A DNA stretch of 64,000 nucleotides from Pseudomonas chlororaphis subsp. aurantiaca (GTDB taxonomy: Bacteria > Pseudomonadota > Gammaproteobacteria > Pseudomonadales > Pseudomonadaceae): the NCBI RefSeq assembly GCF_013466605.1, contig NZ_CP059162.1, forward strand, positions 2,666,001 through 2,730,000, in the 5' to 3' direction. The position numbers were made by a program, and so were the translations under genes. The notes under the pieces are model-generated. The model saw nothing but the letters and a program-made list of their open reading frames with translations. It was not told where the DNA came from and did not search any database. Positions 1 through 9,107 of the stretch are shown here, one piece after another. Position 1 is the first letter of the stretch. Every line of letters begins with the position of its first letter.

Positions 1-312
1 AAAAAAGTTTGCGTGCACCAGATTGAGCCCTGACCCGATGGACAACTTGCCCGGCATTCGGCCTGAGTGAACCGGCACCTTATCCAGGGCAGGAAGTTGT
101 TCAGAATAAAACTGAAGAAACATCAGTTGTTTACATGGATTTTATCGACTGTGGAGCACCGTCGATGGACAAGCCGGCACGCTTATTGAGTGCCGCCGTC
201 GACAGGATGGCCGGTCGGTAAAAGTCGTCAGTTCTCCGGCCATCGCCGGGCTGGCAGCACGTCTGCCGGCCCGCCTGATGAGCAAAAATAATCAGAAAAA
301 AGTGGAGCGGCC
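1..312. other. non-coding leader before the NCS1 transporter
   Basis: No convincing gene is visible here. The stretch ends with a GGAG ribosome binding site seven bases before the transporter ATG. It presumably holds the promoter of the permease or the space after an upstream pyrimidine catabolism gene lying outside the window. I see no strong terminator or operator in it. Confidence 0.5.
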
Positions 313-1800
313 ATGCAACAGAACAGATCTCAAGTGACCGAGCGTGCCGGCCTGTACGAGCTGGACGCCGGCAGCGACGTGCTCGACAGCCCCCGTTACA
401 ACCACGATATCGCGCCGACCAAGGTCCATGAGCGCACCTGGAACAAATGGCACATCACCGCGCTGTGGGTCGGCATGTCGATCTGCGTGCCGACCTACAC
501 CCTGGGCGGCGTGCTCACCGCCTATTTCGGCCTGACAGTGGGCGAAGCGCTGCTGGCGATCCTGCTGGCCAATATCGTGGTACTGATCCCCCTGACCCTC
601 AACGCCTTCGCCGGCACCAAGTACGGCATTCCGTTCCCGGTGCTGCTGCGTGCCTCCTTCGGCGTCATCGGCTCCAACGTGCCGTGCCTGATCCGCGCCC
701 TGGTGGCCTGCGGCTGGTTCGGCATCCAGACGATGTTCGGCGGCCTGGCGATCCACCTGTTCCTCGGCTCGATCTTCGAGGGCTGGAAGGCCCTGGGCGG
801 CACCGGCGAAGTGATCGGCTTCATGATTTTCTGGACCCTCAACCTGTGGGTGGTGCTGCGCGGCGCCGAGTCGATCAAGTGGCTGGAAACCCTGTCCGCG
901 CCCTTGCTGGTATTGGTGGGCGCGGGGCTGCTGGTGTGGGCGTTGCCCAATGTGTCGCCGAGCGAACTGCTGGCGCAACCGCCCAAGCGTCCGGAAGGGG
1001 CGAGCGTCTACAGCTACTTCTTCGCCGGGCTCACGGCGATGGTCGGTTTCTGGGCCACCCTGTCGCTGAATATCCCGGACTTCAGCCGCTATGCGAAGAG
1101 CCAGAAGGACCAGATCCTCGGGCAGATTTTCGGCCTGCCGCTGACCATGTTCCTGTTCGCCGCCCTGGGGGTGGTGATGACCGCCGCCTCGGTGAAACTG
1201 GTGGGCGTCACCGTCTCCGACCCGGTGAGCCTGATCGGCCATATCCAGAGCCCCGGCTGGGTGGCCCTGGCCATGGCGCTGATCATCATCGCCACGCTCT
1301 CGACCAACACCGCGGCGAACATCGTCTCGCCGACCAACGACTTCCAGAACATCGCGCCCAAGCTGATCGGCCGTACCAAGGCGGTGATCCTGACCGGGCT
1401 CGTCGGCCTGGCGCTGATGGCCCACGAACTGCTGAAAAAACTCGGCCTGCTGGTCTCGGACGTCAGCCTGGAGACCGTGTATTCCAACTGGCTGCTGGGT
1501 TACTCCAGCCTGCTGGGGCCCATCGCCGGGATCATGGTGGTGGACTATTTCATCATCCGCAAACAGCAGCTGGACCTGGCCGGGCTGTACCGCGATGACG
1601 TCTACCCGGCGTGGAACTGGTACGGCTTTATCGCCTTTAGCGTGCCCGTGGCGCTGACCCTGCTGTCCCTGGGCAGCGATGCGTTCAGCTGGTTCTACAG
1701 CTACGGCTGGTTCACCGGATCGGCGCTGGGCGGCTTGCTCTATTACGGGCTGTGCAGCATGGGCAACCCGCGAACCGCGACCGCCAAGACGCCGGTGTAA
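313..1800 (+). CDS. NCS1 family nucleobase/hydantoin-type permease
   Basis: Inner-membrane symporter of the nucleobase:cation symporter-1 family, 495 aa, the usual family length. The protein is almost entirely hydrophobic, with about twelve likely membrane spans, and has the NCS1-like N-terminal segment (residues 20-45) leading into the first span. The gene lies upstream of an N-carbamoyl-beta-alanine amidohydrolase, so the cargo is probably uracil, thymine, a dihydropyrimidine or a related ring compound; allantoin or hydantoin cannot be excluded from sequence. The start has GGAG at a good distance. A GC-rich hairpin at 1808-1832 separates it from the amidohydrolase. Family call is firm, substrate is inference. 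Confidence 0.88.
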   Translation: MQQNRSQVTERAGLYELDAGSDVLDSPRYNHDIAPTKVHERTWNKWHITALWVGMSICVPTYTLGGVLTAYFGLTVGEALLAILLANIVVLIPLTLNAFAGTKYGIPFPVLLRASFGVIGSNVPCLIRALVACGWFGIQTMFGGLAIHLFLGSIFEGWKALGGTGEVIGFMIFWTLNLWVVLRGAESIKWLETLSAPLLVLVGAGLLVWALPNVSPSELLAQPPKRPEGASVYSYFFAGLTAMVGFWATLSLNIPDFSRYAKSQKDQILGQIFGLPLTMFLFAALGVVMTAASVKLVGVTVSDPVSLIGHIQSPGWVALAMALIIIATLSTNTAANIVSPTNDFQNIAPKLIGRTKAVILTGLVGLALMAHELLKKLGLLVSDVSLETVYSNWLLGYSSLLGPIAGIMVVDYFIIRKQQLDLAGLYRDDVYPAWNWYGFIAFSVPVALTLLSLGSDAFSWFYSYGWFTGSALGGLLYYGLCSMGNPRTATAKTPV

Positions 1801-1807
1801 AGCGTAA

Positions 1808-1832
1808 AAGCCTCGCTTCTGTAGCGAGGCTT
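1808..1832. terminator. hairpin between permease and amidohydrolase
   Basis: AAGCCTCGC, a seven-base loop, then GCGAGGCTT, eight bases after the permease stop. There is no clear T-run, so it may be a processing or stabilising hairpin, or a REP fragment (it runs into TTGCCCGCGA, a motif repeated elsewhere in the window), more than a true terminator. Confidence 0.4.
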
Positions 1833-1931
1833 GCCCGCGATGGGATCTATAGAACACTGCATCACTCCAGACGAGCGCACCCTCAAAGGACCCCTCGTCA
1901 ACGACAACCAGAAAAGCCTGAGGAGATCACC

Positions 1932-3215
1932 ATGAACGCTGCCGTCGACGTTCTGCAATCCAGCCACCGGCACATCAACCGCGACCGCTTGTGGCAGTCG
2001 CTCATGGAGCTGGCGAAACTCGGAGCCACGGTCAAGGGCGGGGTCTGTCGCCTGGCCCTGACCGACCTCGACCGCCAGGCCCGCGACCTGTTTGTCCAAT
2101 GGTGCGAGCAAGCGGGGTGCACGGTCACGGTGGATGGCATCGGCAATATCTTCGCCCGCCGCCCCGGGCGTAACCCGCAGCTGCCGCCGGTGATGACCGG
2201 CAGCCATATCGACACCCAGCCCACCGGCGGCAAGTTCGATGGCTGCTTCGGCGTGCTGGCCGGGCTCGAAGTGCTGCGCACCCTCAACGACCTCGGGGTG
2301 GAAACCGAGGCGCCGCTGGAAGTGGTGGTGTGGACCAACGAAGAAGGCTCGCGCTTCCCGCCGTGCATGATGGGCTCCGGGGTGTTCGCCGAGAAATTCA
2401 CCCTGGAAGAAACCCTGGCCAAGACCGATGCCGAGGGCGTGAGCGTCGGCGATGCGCTGAACGCCATCGGCTATGCCGGCAGCCGCCAGGTCAGCGGGCA
2501 CACAGTGGGGGCCTACTTCGAAGCCCATATCGAGCAGGGGCCGATCCTCGAGGACGAGAAGAAAACCATCGGCGTCGTACTTGGCGCCCTCGGCCAGAAA
2601 TGGTTCGACCTGAAGCTGCGCGGCGTCGAAGCCCACGCCGGCCCGACCCCGATGCACCTGCGCAAGGACGCCCTGGTCGGCGCGGCGGCGGTGGTGGCCG
2701 CGGTCAACCGCGCCGCCCTCGGCCATCAGCCCCATGCCTGCGGCACCGTGGGTTGCCTGCAGGCCTATCCCGGCTCGCGCAACGTGATCCCGGGGGAGGT
2801 GCGCATGACCCTGGACTTCCGGCATCTGGAACCGGCGCGCCTGGATTCGATGATCGCCGAGGTGCGCCAGGTGATCGACAGCACCTGCGAAGAACATGGC
2901 CTGACCTTCGAGATGCAACCGACCGCGGACTTTCCGCCGCTGTATTTCGACAGGATCTGCGTCGACGCGGTGCGCGAGGCGGCGCAGGGGTTGGGGCTGA
3001 GCCATATGGACATCGTCAGCGGCGCCGGGCACGACGCGATCTTCGTCGCCGAGCTGGGGCCGGCGGGGATGATCTTCGTGCCCTGCGAGGGCGGCATCAG
3101 CCACAACGAAATCGAAAACGCCGACCCCGACGACCTCGCCGCCGGCTGCGCGGTGTTGCTGCGGGCAATGCTGGCGGCGTCCCAGGCGGTCGCCAAGGGG
3201 CAGCGGATGGCCTGA
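1932..3215 (+). CDS. Zn-dependent hydantoinase/carbamoylase family amidohydrolase (beta-ureidopropionase type)
   Basis: 427 aa, M20/M28-like amidase that would hydrolyse N-carbamoyl-beta-alanine to beta-alanine, CO2 and ammonia, the last step of reductive pyrimidine breakdown. The metal-binding signatures of the family are all present: GSHIDT with the downstream GGKFDG, TNEEGSRF, EAHIEQGP and ISHNEIE near the C-terminus. The start at 1932 is chosen because AGGAG lies just upstream; a longer reading frame opens at 1752 but has no comparable site. N-carbamoyl-L-amino acid hydrolase is the alternative function; the permease next door favours the pyrimidine role. Confidence 0.87.
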   Translation: MNAAVDVLQSSHRHINRDRLWQSLMELAKLGATVKGGVCRLALTDLDRQARDLFVQWCEQAGCTVTVDGIGNIFARRPGRNPQLPPVMTGSHIDTQPTGGKFDGCFGVLAGLEVLRTLNDLGVETEAPLEVVVWTNEEGSRFPPCMMGSGVFAEKFTLEETLAKTDAEGVSVGDALNAIGYAGSRQVSGHTVGAYFEAHIEQGPILEDEKKTIGVVLGALGQKWFDLKLRGVEAHAGPTPMHLRKDALVGAAAVVAAVNRAALGHQPHACGTVGCLQAYPGSRNVIPGEVRMTLDFRHLEPARLDSMIAEVRQVIDSTCEEHGLTFEMQPTADFPPLYFDRICVDAVREAAQGLGLSHMDIVSGAGHDAIFVAELGPAGMIFVPCEGGISHNEIENADPDDLAAGCAVLLRAMLAASQAVAKGQRMA

Positions 3216-3225
3216 GGACATGCAC

Positions 3226-3343
3226 CTGTAGCCGCTGCCGAGCCTGCGAGGCTGCGATCGACCCCGCAGGGCGCGCGGGGATCTCAAGACCGCTGAAGGC
3301 CTTCGGTCTTATCGCAGCCTCGCAGGCTCGGCAGCGGCTACAG
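3226..3343. repeat. REP pair (REPIN-like), family A
   Basis: Starts CTGTAGCCGCTGCCGAG and ends in its inverse, CTCGGCAGCGGCTACAG, with a variable middle containing AAGGCCTTCGGTCTT. It is one of about nine related elements in this window, all between genes. Confidence 0.85.
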
Positions 3344-3396
3344 GGCGATGGGGTGATCGGCCATCGCATGCAGCTTGGGATCGTCCACCCGAACCT

Positions 3397-3447
3397 AAGC
3401 TAATTCCTAAAAAGTATTTATATCTTAATTCTTAGATCGATTAGCTT
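3397..3447. promoter_or_regulatory. AT-rich promoter region with inverted repeat
   Basis: An AT-rich block unlike its GC-rich surroundings, bounded by AAGCTAAT (3397-3404) and ATTAGCTT (3440-3447). It lies directly upstream of the sulfonate-type binding protein and probably carries its promoter and an operator. The regulator cannot be named from sequence. Confidence 0.45.
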
Positions 3448-3483
3448 TTAGCGACTTTCCTGTCTTCCAGAAGGTCCGCCCCC

Positions 3484-4452
3484 ATGCGCCTGCCCTTTGC
3501 TTTGCGTCGTAGCTTGTCGATCACCGCCCTGGCCGGTCTGGCGCTGGGCATGGCCCTCGATGCCCATGCCGATACCGACCTGCGTATCGGCTACCAGAAA
3601 TCCTCGACCCTGCTGGCGGTACTCAAGGCCCAGGGCACCCTGGAAAAACAACTGGCGGGGCAGGGCGTGAAGATCTCCTGGCATGAATTCACCAGCGGCC
3701 TGCCCCTGGCGGAATCGCTGAACGTGGGCAACGTCGACATCGGCGCCGATGTCGCCGACACCGTGCCGGTCTTTGCCCAGGCCGCCGGGGCCAAGCTGAC
3801 CTATTTCGCCACGGAAACCCCGTCGCCCGCCGCCCAGTCCATCGTCATTCCCAAAGACTCCACCCTCAAATCCCTGGCCGACCTCAAGGGCAAGCGCGTC
3901 GCCGTGACCAAGGCCGCCGGCAGCCATTACCTGCTGATTGCCGCGCTGCGCGAGGCTGGCCTGAGTTTCGCCGATATCCAGCCGGTGTACCTGACCCCGG
4001 CCGATGGCCGCGCCGCCCTGGAGACCGCCAAGGTCGATGCCTGGGTCACCTGGGAACCCTTCGTCGCCAGCGCCGAACGCCAGCAGGGCGCGCGGGTGCT
4101 GCACGACGGCCAGGGCCTGGCCAGCTACCGGCGTTATTACCTGGCCTCCAACGATTACGCCAAGGCTCACCCCGAGGTGCTAAAGCAGGTGTTCGCCGAG
4201 TTGCAGAAGACCGGCACCTGGGTCAAGGCGCACCCGACGGAGGCGGCAAAACTGCTGGGCCCGCTGTGGGGCAACCTGGACGTGAGCACGGTGGAGCTGG
4301 CCAACAGTCGCCGCACCTACAAGGTGGAAGCGGTGCAGCCGGACGCCCTGGGCGAACAGCAGAAAATCGCCGATGCCTTCTACCAGGAAAAACTGTTGCC
4401 CAAGCCGGTGGATGCCCGCGCGGTGCAACTGTGGAGCCCCACGCATCTGTAA
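3484..4452 (+). CDS. SsuA/TauA-type ABC transporter substrate-binding protein
   Basis: 322 aa periplasmic binding protein of the aliphatic sulfonate/taurine group. Residues 1-29 form a Sec signal ending AHA. The mature part opens with the family-like segment LRIGYQKSSTLLAVLKAQG and contains NVGNVDIGADVADTVPVFAQAAG, typical of NMT1/SsuA-like proteins (segments quoted in parts of the fold that contact ligand). No SsuB/SsuC partner is adjacent: the next genes are a betaine-type ABC system. It may work with a distant sulfonate permease or may have been placed here by rearrangement. Ligand is not determined. Confidence 0.82.
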   Translation: MRLPFALRRSLSITALAGLALGMALDAHADTDLRIGYQKSSTLLAVLKAQGTLEKQLAGQGVKISWHEFTSGLPLAESLNVGNVDIGADVADTVPVFAQAAGAKLTYFATETPSPAAQSIVIPKDSTLKSLADLKGKRVAVTKAAGSHYLLIAALREAGLSFADIQPVYLTPADGRAALETAKVDAWVTWEPFVASAERQQGARVLHDGQGLASYRRYYLASNDYAKAHPEVLKQVFAELQKTGTWVKAHPTEAAKLLGPLWGNLDVSTVELANSRRTYKVEAVQPDALGEQQKIADAFYQEKLLPKPVDARAVQLWSPTHL

Positions 4453-4578
4453 CTGAGCCTTGGCTCACCTTCTTCGGCGAGCCCATTTCCCTGGGGTAGC
4501 CGGCTGGCTGGCCCCATTCATATTTCTTGTTCATCACCGCCGTTGGCGTCACCCCCGCGCCCGGCGTCAGGAGTTCCC

Positions 4579-6648
4579 GTGTCCGCCGTTCACCCCCAAG
4601 CGGCCTTTGCCGTCCCAGCCTCGTCCGCCCCGCAACCGGCCAACGCCGAGGTGGTGCTGGAGCTGCGCAACCTGACCAAGCACTACGGCCGCGGCTCGTC
4701 CGTGCCGCCGGCGGTGGAGCAAGTCAGCCTCAGCGTGCGCCGTGGCGAAGTGCTGTGCCTGATGGGCACCTCCGGCAGTGGCAAATCCACCTTGCTGCGG
4801 CACATCAACCGGCTGATCGAACCCAGCGGTGGCGAGGTGTTGATCGACGGCGCGGCGATCAGCCAGCTTTCGGCCAAGGACCTGCGCACCCTGCGTTCGC
4901 GGCGCATCGGCATGGTCTTCCAGCACTTCGGCCTGCTGCCCCATCGCAGCGTGCGCGACAACGTCGCCTTGCCCCTGGAACTGCGCGGAGAACCCGAGGC
5001 GCTGCGCCAGGCCGCCGCCGATGTGCAGCTGCGGGCCATGGGCCTGGAGGGCTGGGGCGAGCACTATCCCCATGAACTGTCCGGCGGCATGCAGCAGCGG
5101 GTCGGCCTGGCCCGGGCCCTGGTCAGCGAGCCGGACATCTTGTTGATGGACGAACCCTTCAGCGCCCTCGACCCGACCATCCGCCGAGACCTGCAAAGCC
5201 ACTTCCTGCGCCTGGTGCGCGAGCGCGGCATCACCACCTTGCTGGTGACCCATGACCCGGCCGAGGCCCTGCGCCTGGCCGACCGCATCGCGGTGCTGCG
5301 CCAGGGCCACCTGATCCAGCTGGGCAGCCCCGGCGAGTTGCTGGAGCACCCGGCGGACGCCGAGGTGGCGGACTTCTTCCAGGAGCACGGCGCGCGCAGC
5401 GACACCCTTGCCGCAGCGCCCGTGGCTTCGGCTAAAACAGCGGCCGCTCCGGCGCCCGTGGCCCCGGGGTTTTCCTTCTGGCAGGCGCTCTTGCTGGGGC
5501 CGGCGGCCTTGGCCGCCAGCGGGCATGGCGCCTTGTATTGGCTGGGCTTCGCCCTGGAACTGGCGGCGGCCAGTGCCTTGGGCCAATGGTTGGCCAGCGC
5601 CAGTCTGGGTTGGGCCGGGTTAGCGATTCTCGGCCTGCTGCTCAGCCGTCTGCTCAGCGTGACCCTGGCCCGCCGTCCGAGCCGCCAGGGCCGTTCCGAC
5701 TGGCGCTTGCCGTGGCTGGTGTTGCTGCTGTGCCAGGGCCTGGTGCTGTGGCGGGTGGTGGCCGTGGATGCCAGCGGCCCCTGGCTGCAATTTCCTGCCG
5801 ACCGCCAGGCGCTGCTGAGCACCGCGGCCGCCATCGATCAATTGATCGGTTGGTCCCAGGTCACCTTCGAAAGCACCTTCGTCGGCGTGATAGTCGCCGT
5901 GCGCACGGTGATCGAAAGCATCGAAAGCCTGCTGGGCTGGCTGCCCTGGCCAGTGCCGGCGCTGGCCCTGGTGCTGCTGGCCTGGCGCTCGGCCGGCGCG
6001 GCCCTGGCCCTGATCAGCGCGGCGGCCTTGCTCTATATCGGCCTGTTCGGTTTCTGGGAGCGGACCATCGCCACCCTGGCCCTGGTGGGTTCCTCGGTGC
6101 TGCTGTCGCTGCTGATCGGCGTGCCCGCCGGCATCCTCCTGGCCAAGCGCGCCCTGGCGCGGCGCCTGATCACGCCTTTGCTGGACGTGATGCAGACCCT
6201 GCCGACCTTCGTGTACCTGATCCCGGCGGTGGCGTTTTTCTCGGTGGGCAAGACCCCGGCGGTGATCGCCACGCTGATCTTCGCCCTGGCGCCGATGATC
6301 CGCCTCACCGCCCTGGGGATCCAGGAAGTGCCCAGGACCGCCGTCGAAGCGGCCCTGGCCCATGGCGCCACGCCGTGGCAGATCCTGACCAAGGTCGAGC
6401 TGCCCCTGGCCGCCGGCTCGCTGCTGCTGGGGATCAACCAGACCCTGGTGATGAGCCTGTCGATGGTGGTGGTCGCGGCGCTGATCGGCGCCGGCGGCCT
6501 GGGCTACGACGTGATGACCGCGCTGCGCAATATCAAGGGCGGCGAGGGCATGTTGGCCGGCGCGGCGATCGTGTTCTGCGCGCTGATTCCCGACCGCATC
6601 ATTCAAGCGACCCTGCGCCAGCGGGATCGCGCTTTCCATCAGTCATGA
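4579..6648 (+). CDS. fused ATPase-permease ABC transporter of the betaine/choline (ProV-ProW) type
   Basis: 689 aa from a GTG start with AGGAG upstream; an in-frame ATG at 4543 is possible but lacks a site. Residues 25-270 are a full ATPase: Walker A GTSGSGKST (63-71), signature LSGGMQQRV (about 168), Walker B LLMDEP (about 190). After an Ala/Pro-rich linker come hydrophobic segments from about residue 300, and residues 480-680 are a ProW-like permease with the EAA loop (VEAALAHGATPWQ). The usual CBS pair of ProV is missing. ATPase and permease are usually separate genes, so the fusion is notable, though such fused forms are known. It overlaps or abuts the binding protein gene downstream. Confidence 0.85.
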   Translation: MSAVHPQAAFAVPASSAPQPANAEVVLELRNLTKHYGRGSSVPPAVEQVSLSVRRGEVLCLMGTSGSGKSTLLRHINRLIEPSGGEVLIDGAAISQLSAKDLRTLRSRRIGMVFQHFGLLPHRSVRDNVALPLELRGEPEALRQAAADVQLRAMGLEGWGEHYPHELSGGMQQRVGLARALVSEPDILLMDEPFSALDPTIRRDLQSHFLRLVRERGITTLLVTHDPAEALRLADRIAVLRQGHLIQLGSPGELLEHPADAEVADFFQEHGARSDTLAAAPVASAKTAAAPAPVAPGFSFWQALLLGPAALAASGHGALYWLGFALELAAASALGQWLASASLGWAGLAILGLLLSRLLSVTLARRPSRQGRSDWRLPWLVLLLCQGLVLWRVVAVDASGPWLQFPADRQALLSTAAAIDQLIGWSQVTFESTFVGVIVAVRTVIESIESLLGWLPWPVPALALVLLAWRSAGAALALISAAALLYIGLFGFWERTIATLALVGSSVLLSLLIGVPAGILLAKRALARRLITPLLDVMQTLPTFVYLIPAVAFFSVGKTPAVIATLIFALAPMIRLTALGIQEVPRTAVEAALAHGATPWQILTKVELPLAAGSLLLGINQTLVMSLSMVVVAALIGAGGLGYDVMTALRNIKGGEGMLAGAAIVFCALIPDRIIQATLRQRDRAFHQS

Positions 6649-6656
6649 GGTGTGTC

Positions 6657-7700
6657 TTGAACAAGTCGTTTTCCCGTACCCTGGGCGCCGCCGCGCTGCT
6701 GTTGGGGTTGTCCCTGCCGGTGCTGGCCAAGGACAAGATCGTCATCGGCGAACAGAACTGGACCGGCGCCATCGCCATCCAGAACATCCTCGGCGAGGTG
6801 ATCAAAAGCCGCCTCGACGGCGACGTGTCTTATCTGGCCGGTGACATACCGGTGCTGTTCGCCGCCGCGGCCAAGGGCGACGGTTCGGTGGATGTGCTGA
6901 CCGATATCTGGCTGCCTAATCAATCCGCCGCCTGGGCCAAGTACGTCACCGGCGGCACCCGCTCCCTGGTGCCGAACAAGCAACCCTACCTCGGCGTCCA
7001 GGGCTTCTATATCCCTGGTTACCTGCAAGACAAATACAGCGTGAGGTCGGTCTACGACCTGCAGAAACCCGAGGTGGCGAAACTCTTCGAACCCCTGGGC
7101 GGCGGCAAGGCGCAATTGCTGGTGGGCCCGGCGGGCTGGGAGTCGACCTATATCGGCCAGATCAAGGCCAAGGATTTCGGCTTTGCCGATAAATTCGAAT
7201 CGGTGTCCACCGAAGCCTCGGTGACCTACGCCAAGCTCGCCGCGGCCTACAAGGCCCAGCGCGGCGTGGTGTTCTACGCCTACACCCCGGACTGGATCTT
7301 CTCCGCCTTCGACCTGCGCCGCCTGGACGAGCCGGCGTTCGACGGCTACGCCCAGGACAACAAGAAGGGCGACCCGCTGTACAAGGCCGACGGTTGCTGG
7401 AAATTCGTCAGCCCGACGGTGGACGCCGACTGGCTGAACAAGAGCAAGATCACCTGCGCCTACCCGGACGCCCGGGTCTATGTCCTGGCCTCCACTTCGC
7501 TACAGAAACGCGCGCCACGGATCGCCGCCTTCCTGGAAAACTTCAGCATCGACCCCCAGGTGCTGAACGACCTGATCCTCAGGATCGAGAAGGAACAACA
7601 ACCGGCGGCGCAAGCGGCCAAGGCCTGGGTCCAGGCCAACCCGGCGATCGTCGATCAGTGGCTGGGCGCCAGCGGCGAGAAAGTTGGAGCGGTGCAGTGA
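6657..7700 (+). CDS. betaine/choline-type ABC substrate-binding protein (ProX/OpuAC family)
   Basis: 347 aa. Residues 1-24 are a Sec signal peptide ending VLA. The mature start (KIVIGEQNWTGAIAIQNILGE) and the segment DVLTDIWLPNQ are typical of OpuAC-type binding proteins for quaternary amines. The start is uncertain: TTG at 6657 has GAGG six bases upstream, while ATG at 6645 overlaps the stop of the transporter gene but has no site; I prefer TTG. Adjacent to the fused transporter, so they almost certainly form one importer. Osmoprotection or use of a quaternary amine as carbon source are both possible. Confidence 0.83.
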   Translation: MNKSFSRTLGAAALLLGLSLPVLAKDKIVIGEQNWTGAIAIQNILGEVIKSRLDGDVSYLAGDIPVLFAAAAKGDGSVDVLTDIWLPNQSAAWAKYVTGGTRSLVPNKQPYLGVQGFYIPGYLQDKYSVRSVYDLQKPEVAKLFEPLGGGKAQLLVGPAGWESTYIGQIKAKDFGFADKFESVSTEASVTYAKLAAAYKAQRGVVFYAYTPDWIFSAFDLRRLDEPAFDGYAQDNKKGDPLYKADGCWKFVSPTVDADWLNKSKITCAYPDARVYVLASTSLQKRAPRIAAFLENFSIDPQVLNDLILRIEKEQQPAAQAAKAWVQANPAIVDQWLGASGEKVGAVQ

Positions 7701-7717
7701 GCGAGGAGCGTCGGAAC

Positions 7718-8167
7718 ATGAGCGGGATCAAGCAGGCGACCTTCGGCGCGGGCTGCTTCTGGGGCGCGGAAGCCGCGTTCCGGGTGCTGCCGGGGGTGGT
7801 AGATACGCGGGTGGGCTACGCGGTGGAGGCGGGTGATGAGTCGTTGCGGATCGAGGTGGTGCAGGTGGATTTCGATCCTCGGGTGTTGGCTTATTCGAGC
7901 CTGATCGAGCACTTCTGGGGGCTGCATGATCCGACTTCGGTGGATCGGCAGGGGGAGCATGGAGGGGGGAAATATCGTTCGGCGATCTTCCACACCGACG
8001 CCCTACAGGCCGAACAGGCACGGCAGGCCAAGGCGGCCCTGCAAGACTCCGGCCGTCTCAACAAACCTGTGGCCACGGTGGTTGTGCCGCTGGGGCGGTT
8101 TGAGTTGGCGGATGAAGCGCACCAGCGGTATTTGGAGAAGAATGGGTTGAGTAGTTGCCATATCTGA
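7718..8167 (+). CDS. msrA: peptide-methionine (S)-S-oxide reductase
   Basis: 149 aa, a short MsrA. It reduces methionine-S-sulfoxide in proteins or free methionine. The catalytic GCFWG motif is at residues 12-16 with Cys13, followed by the family segments GY, VEVVQV-like strand and the GGGKYRSAIF segment near 81-91. It ends shortly after YLEKNG, with a C-terminal Cys147 that may serve as recycling cysteine. GAGGAG lies upstream of the ATG, 17 bases after the stop of the binding protein gene, so it may be cotranscribed. Pseudomonads often carry more than one MsrA, so this need not be the housekeeping copy. Confidence 0.88.
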   Translation: MSGIKQATFGAGCFWGAEAAFRVLPGVVDTRVGYAVEAGDESLRIEVVQVDFDPRVLAYSSLIEHFWGLHDPTSVDRQGEHGGGKYRSAIFHTDALQAEQARQAKAALQDSGRLNKPVATVVVPLGRFELADEAHQRYLEKNGLSSCHI

Positions 8168-8209
8168 GGCGCTGGTTGCAGGTGGCTTTGCTCTCGCTGC
8201 AGGTCGGTT

Positions 8210-8239
8210 TCTGTAGGAGCGAGGCTTGCCCGCGATAGC
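8210..8239. repeat. REP unit, family B
   Basis: CTGTAGGAGCGAGGCTTGCC followed by CGCGA. The same motif recurs near 1820, 19020, 31270, 38500 and 45005-45096, always between genes. Confidence 0.65.
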
Positions 8240-8270
8240 GGTAGTGGTTTCGCTGGTGATGTTGGACGGG

Positions 8271-9069
8271 GTACATATCCGTTTCTGCGGTCACGGCCAC
8301 TTAGGGTTCCGCCCTTACGGCGGGTCACTTTTGGCAAACGCCCCAAAAGTAACCAAAAGGGCTTGCCCCACCACTCGGTGCCTCGCCTAGGCTCGGCATG
8401 CCCGAACGAAGGCATTGATCCGTGGGCCGCCGTCACAGGCCATCCATGGCCTGGGGCGGCTAACCCGGCATCCCTGCCGGGTTACCCACGGCTCAATGCC
8501 TGCGTTCGGCCATCGTGGTTAACGGGGCGTTCAGATCAAAAGCCAAAGCAAGAGCAAGACGGCGGCCTGCCGGCCGGCCTGGGGGGAGTGCGCTCCCTGT
8601 AGCCGCTGCCGCAGGCTGCGATCGGGCGCGAAGCGCCCGCCAAACCTGATGACGCGGTGTGACAGGTAAAGCCGGGAGGCAGGATTTGCGTCTGCTGCGC
8701 AGCCGATCGCAGCCTACGGCAGCGGCTACATGGCTACGGCTACAGAACGCGTGCTTTCAAACACAGGCCGGCCGGTAGGCCGCCTCGCGTTGCTTTTGAT
8801 TGTTTGCCCCATCGGGAGGCCGAGTGGAGGTTCTGCGCAGTGGGCAACTCGGCAGGGATGCCGAGTTAGCCGCCCCAGGCCATGGATGGCCTGTGGCGGC
8901 GGCCCACGGAGCAGGACCGGAGCGAGGGAATCCGAGCCTTAGCGAGGACCGGACGCCAGGGGCAGGGCCCTTTGGTTACTTTGGGCTGGGCCGGCTTCCG
9001 GACTTTCCAAAGTGACCCGCCGTAAGGGCGGAACCCTAAGTCGCCGTTACCGCAGCAACGGATATGTAC
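8271..9069. repeat. large imperfect inverted repeat with a REP pair inside
   Basis: Reading inward from both ends gives the same blocks: GTACATATCCG, ACTTAGGGTTCCGCCCTTAC, the AAAGTAACCAAA block, CGTGGGCCGCCG, and CAGGCCATCCATGGCCTG followed by GGCGGCTAAC. The arms are about 250 bases each (roughly 8271-8515 and 8818-9069) and similar but not identical, which points to two separate copies of one dispersed element in opposite orientation. Short frames inside it have no coding support. The 940 bases between msrA and the efflux operon hold only this structure. Confidence 0.75.
8597..8730. repeat. REP pair, family A
   Basis: Begins CTGTAGCCGCTGCCGCAGGC and ends with the inverse AGCCTACGGCAGCGGCTACA. 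It sits between the two arms of the larger inverted repeat. Confidence 0.8.
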
Positions 9070-9107
9070 ACAGAAGGATCGAGCTTTCTATAGCCCCGCA
9101 TCTAGGG

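Noticed and set aside
292..1857. Long minus-strand frame opposite the NCS1 permease
   Set aside because: Shadow of the high-GC gene on the other strand: low-complexity Gln/His/Arg-rich translation and no ribosome binding site.
8363..9015. Several 70-80 codon frames between msrA and the efflux operon
   Set aside because: They lie inside the large inverted repeat and REP pair and have no binding sites; the protein sequences follow the repeat.
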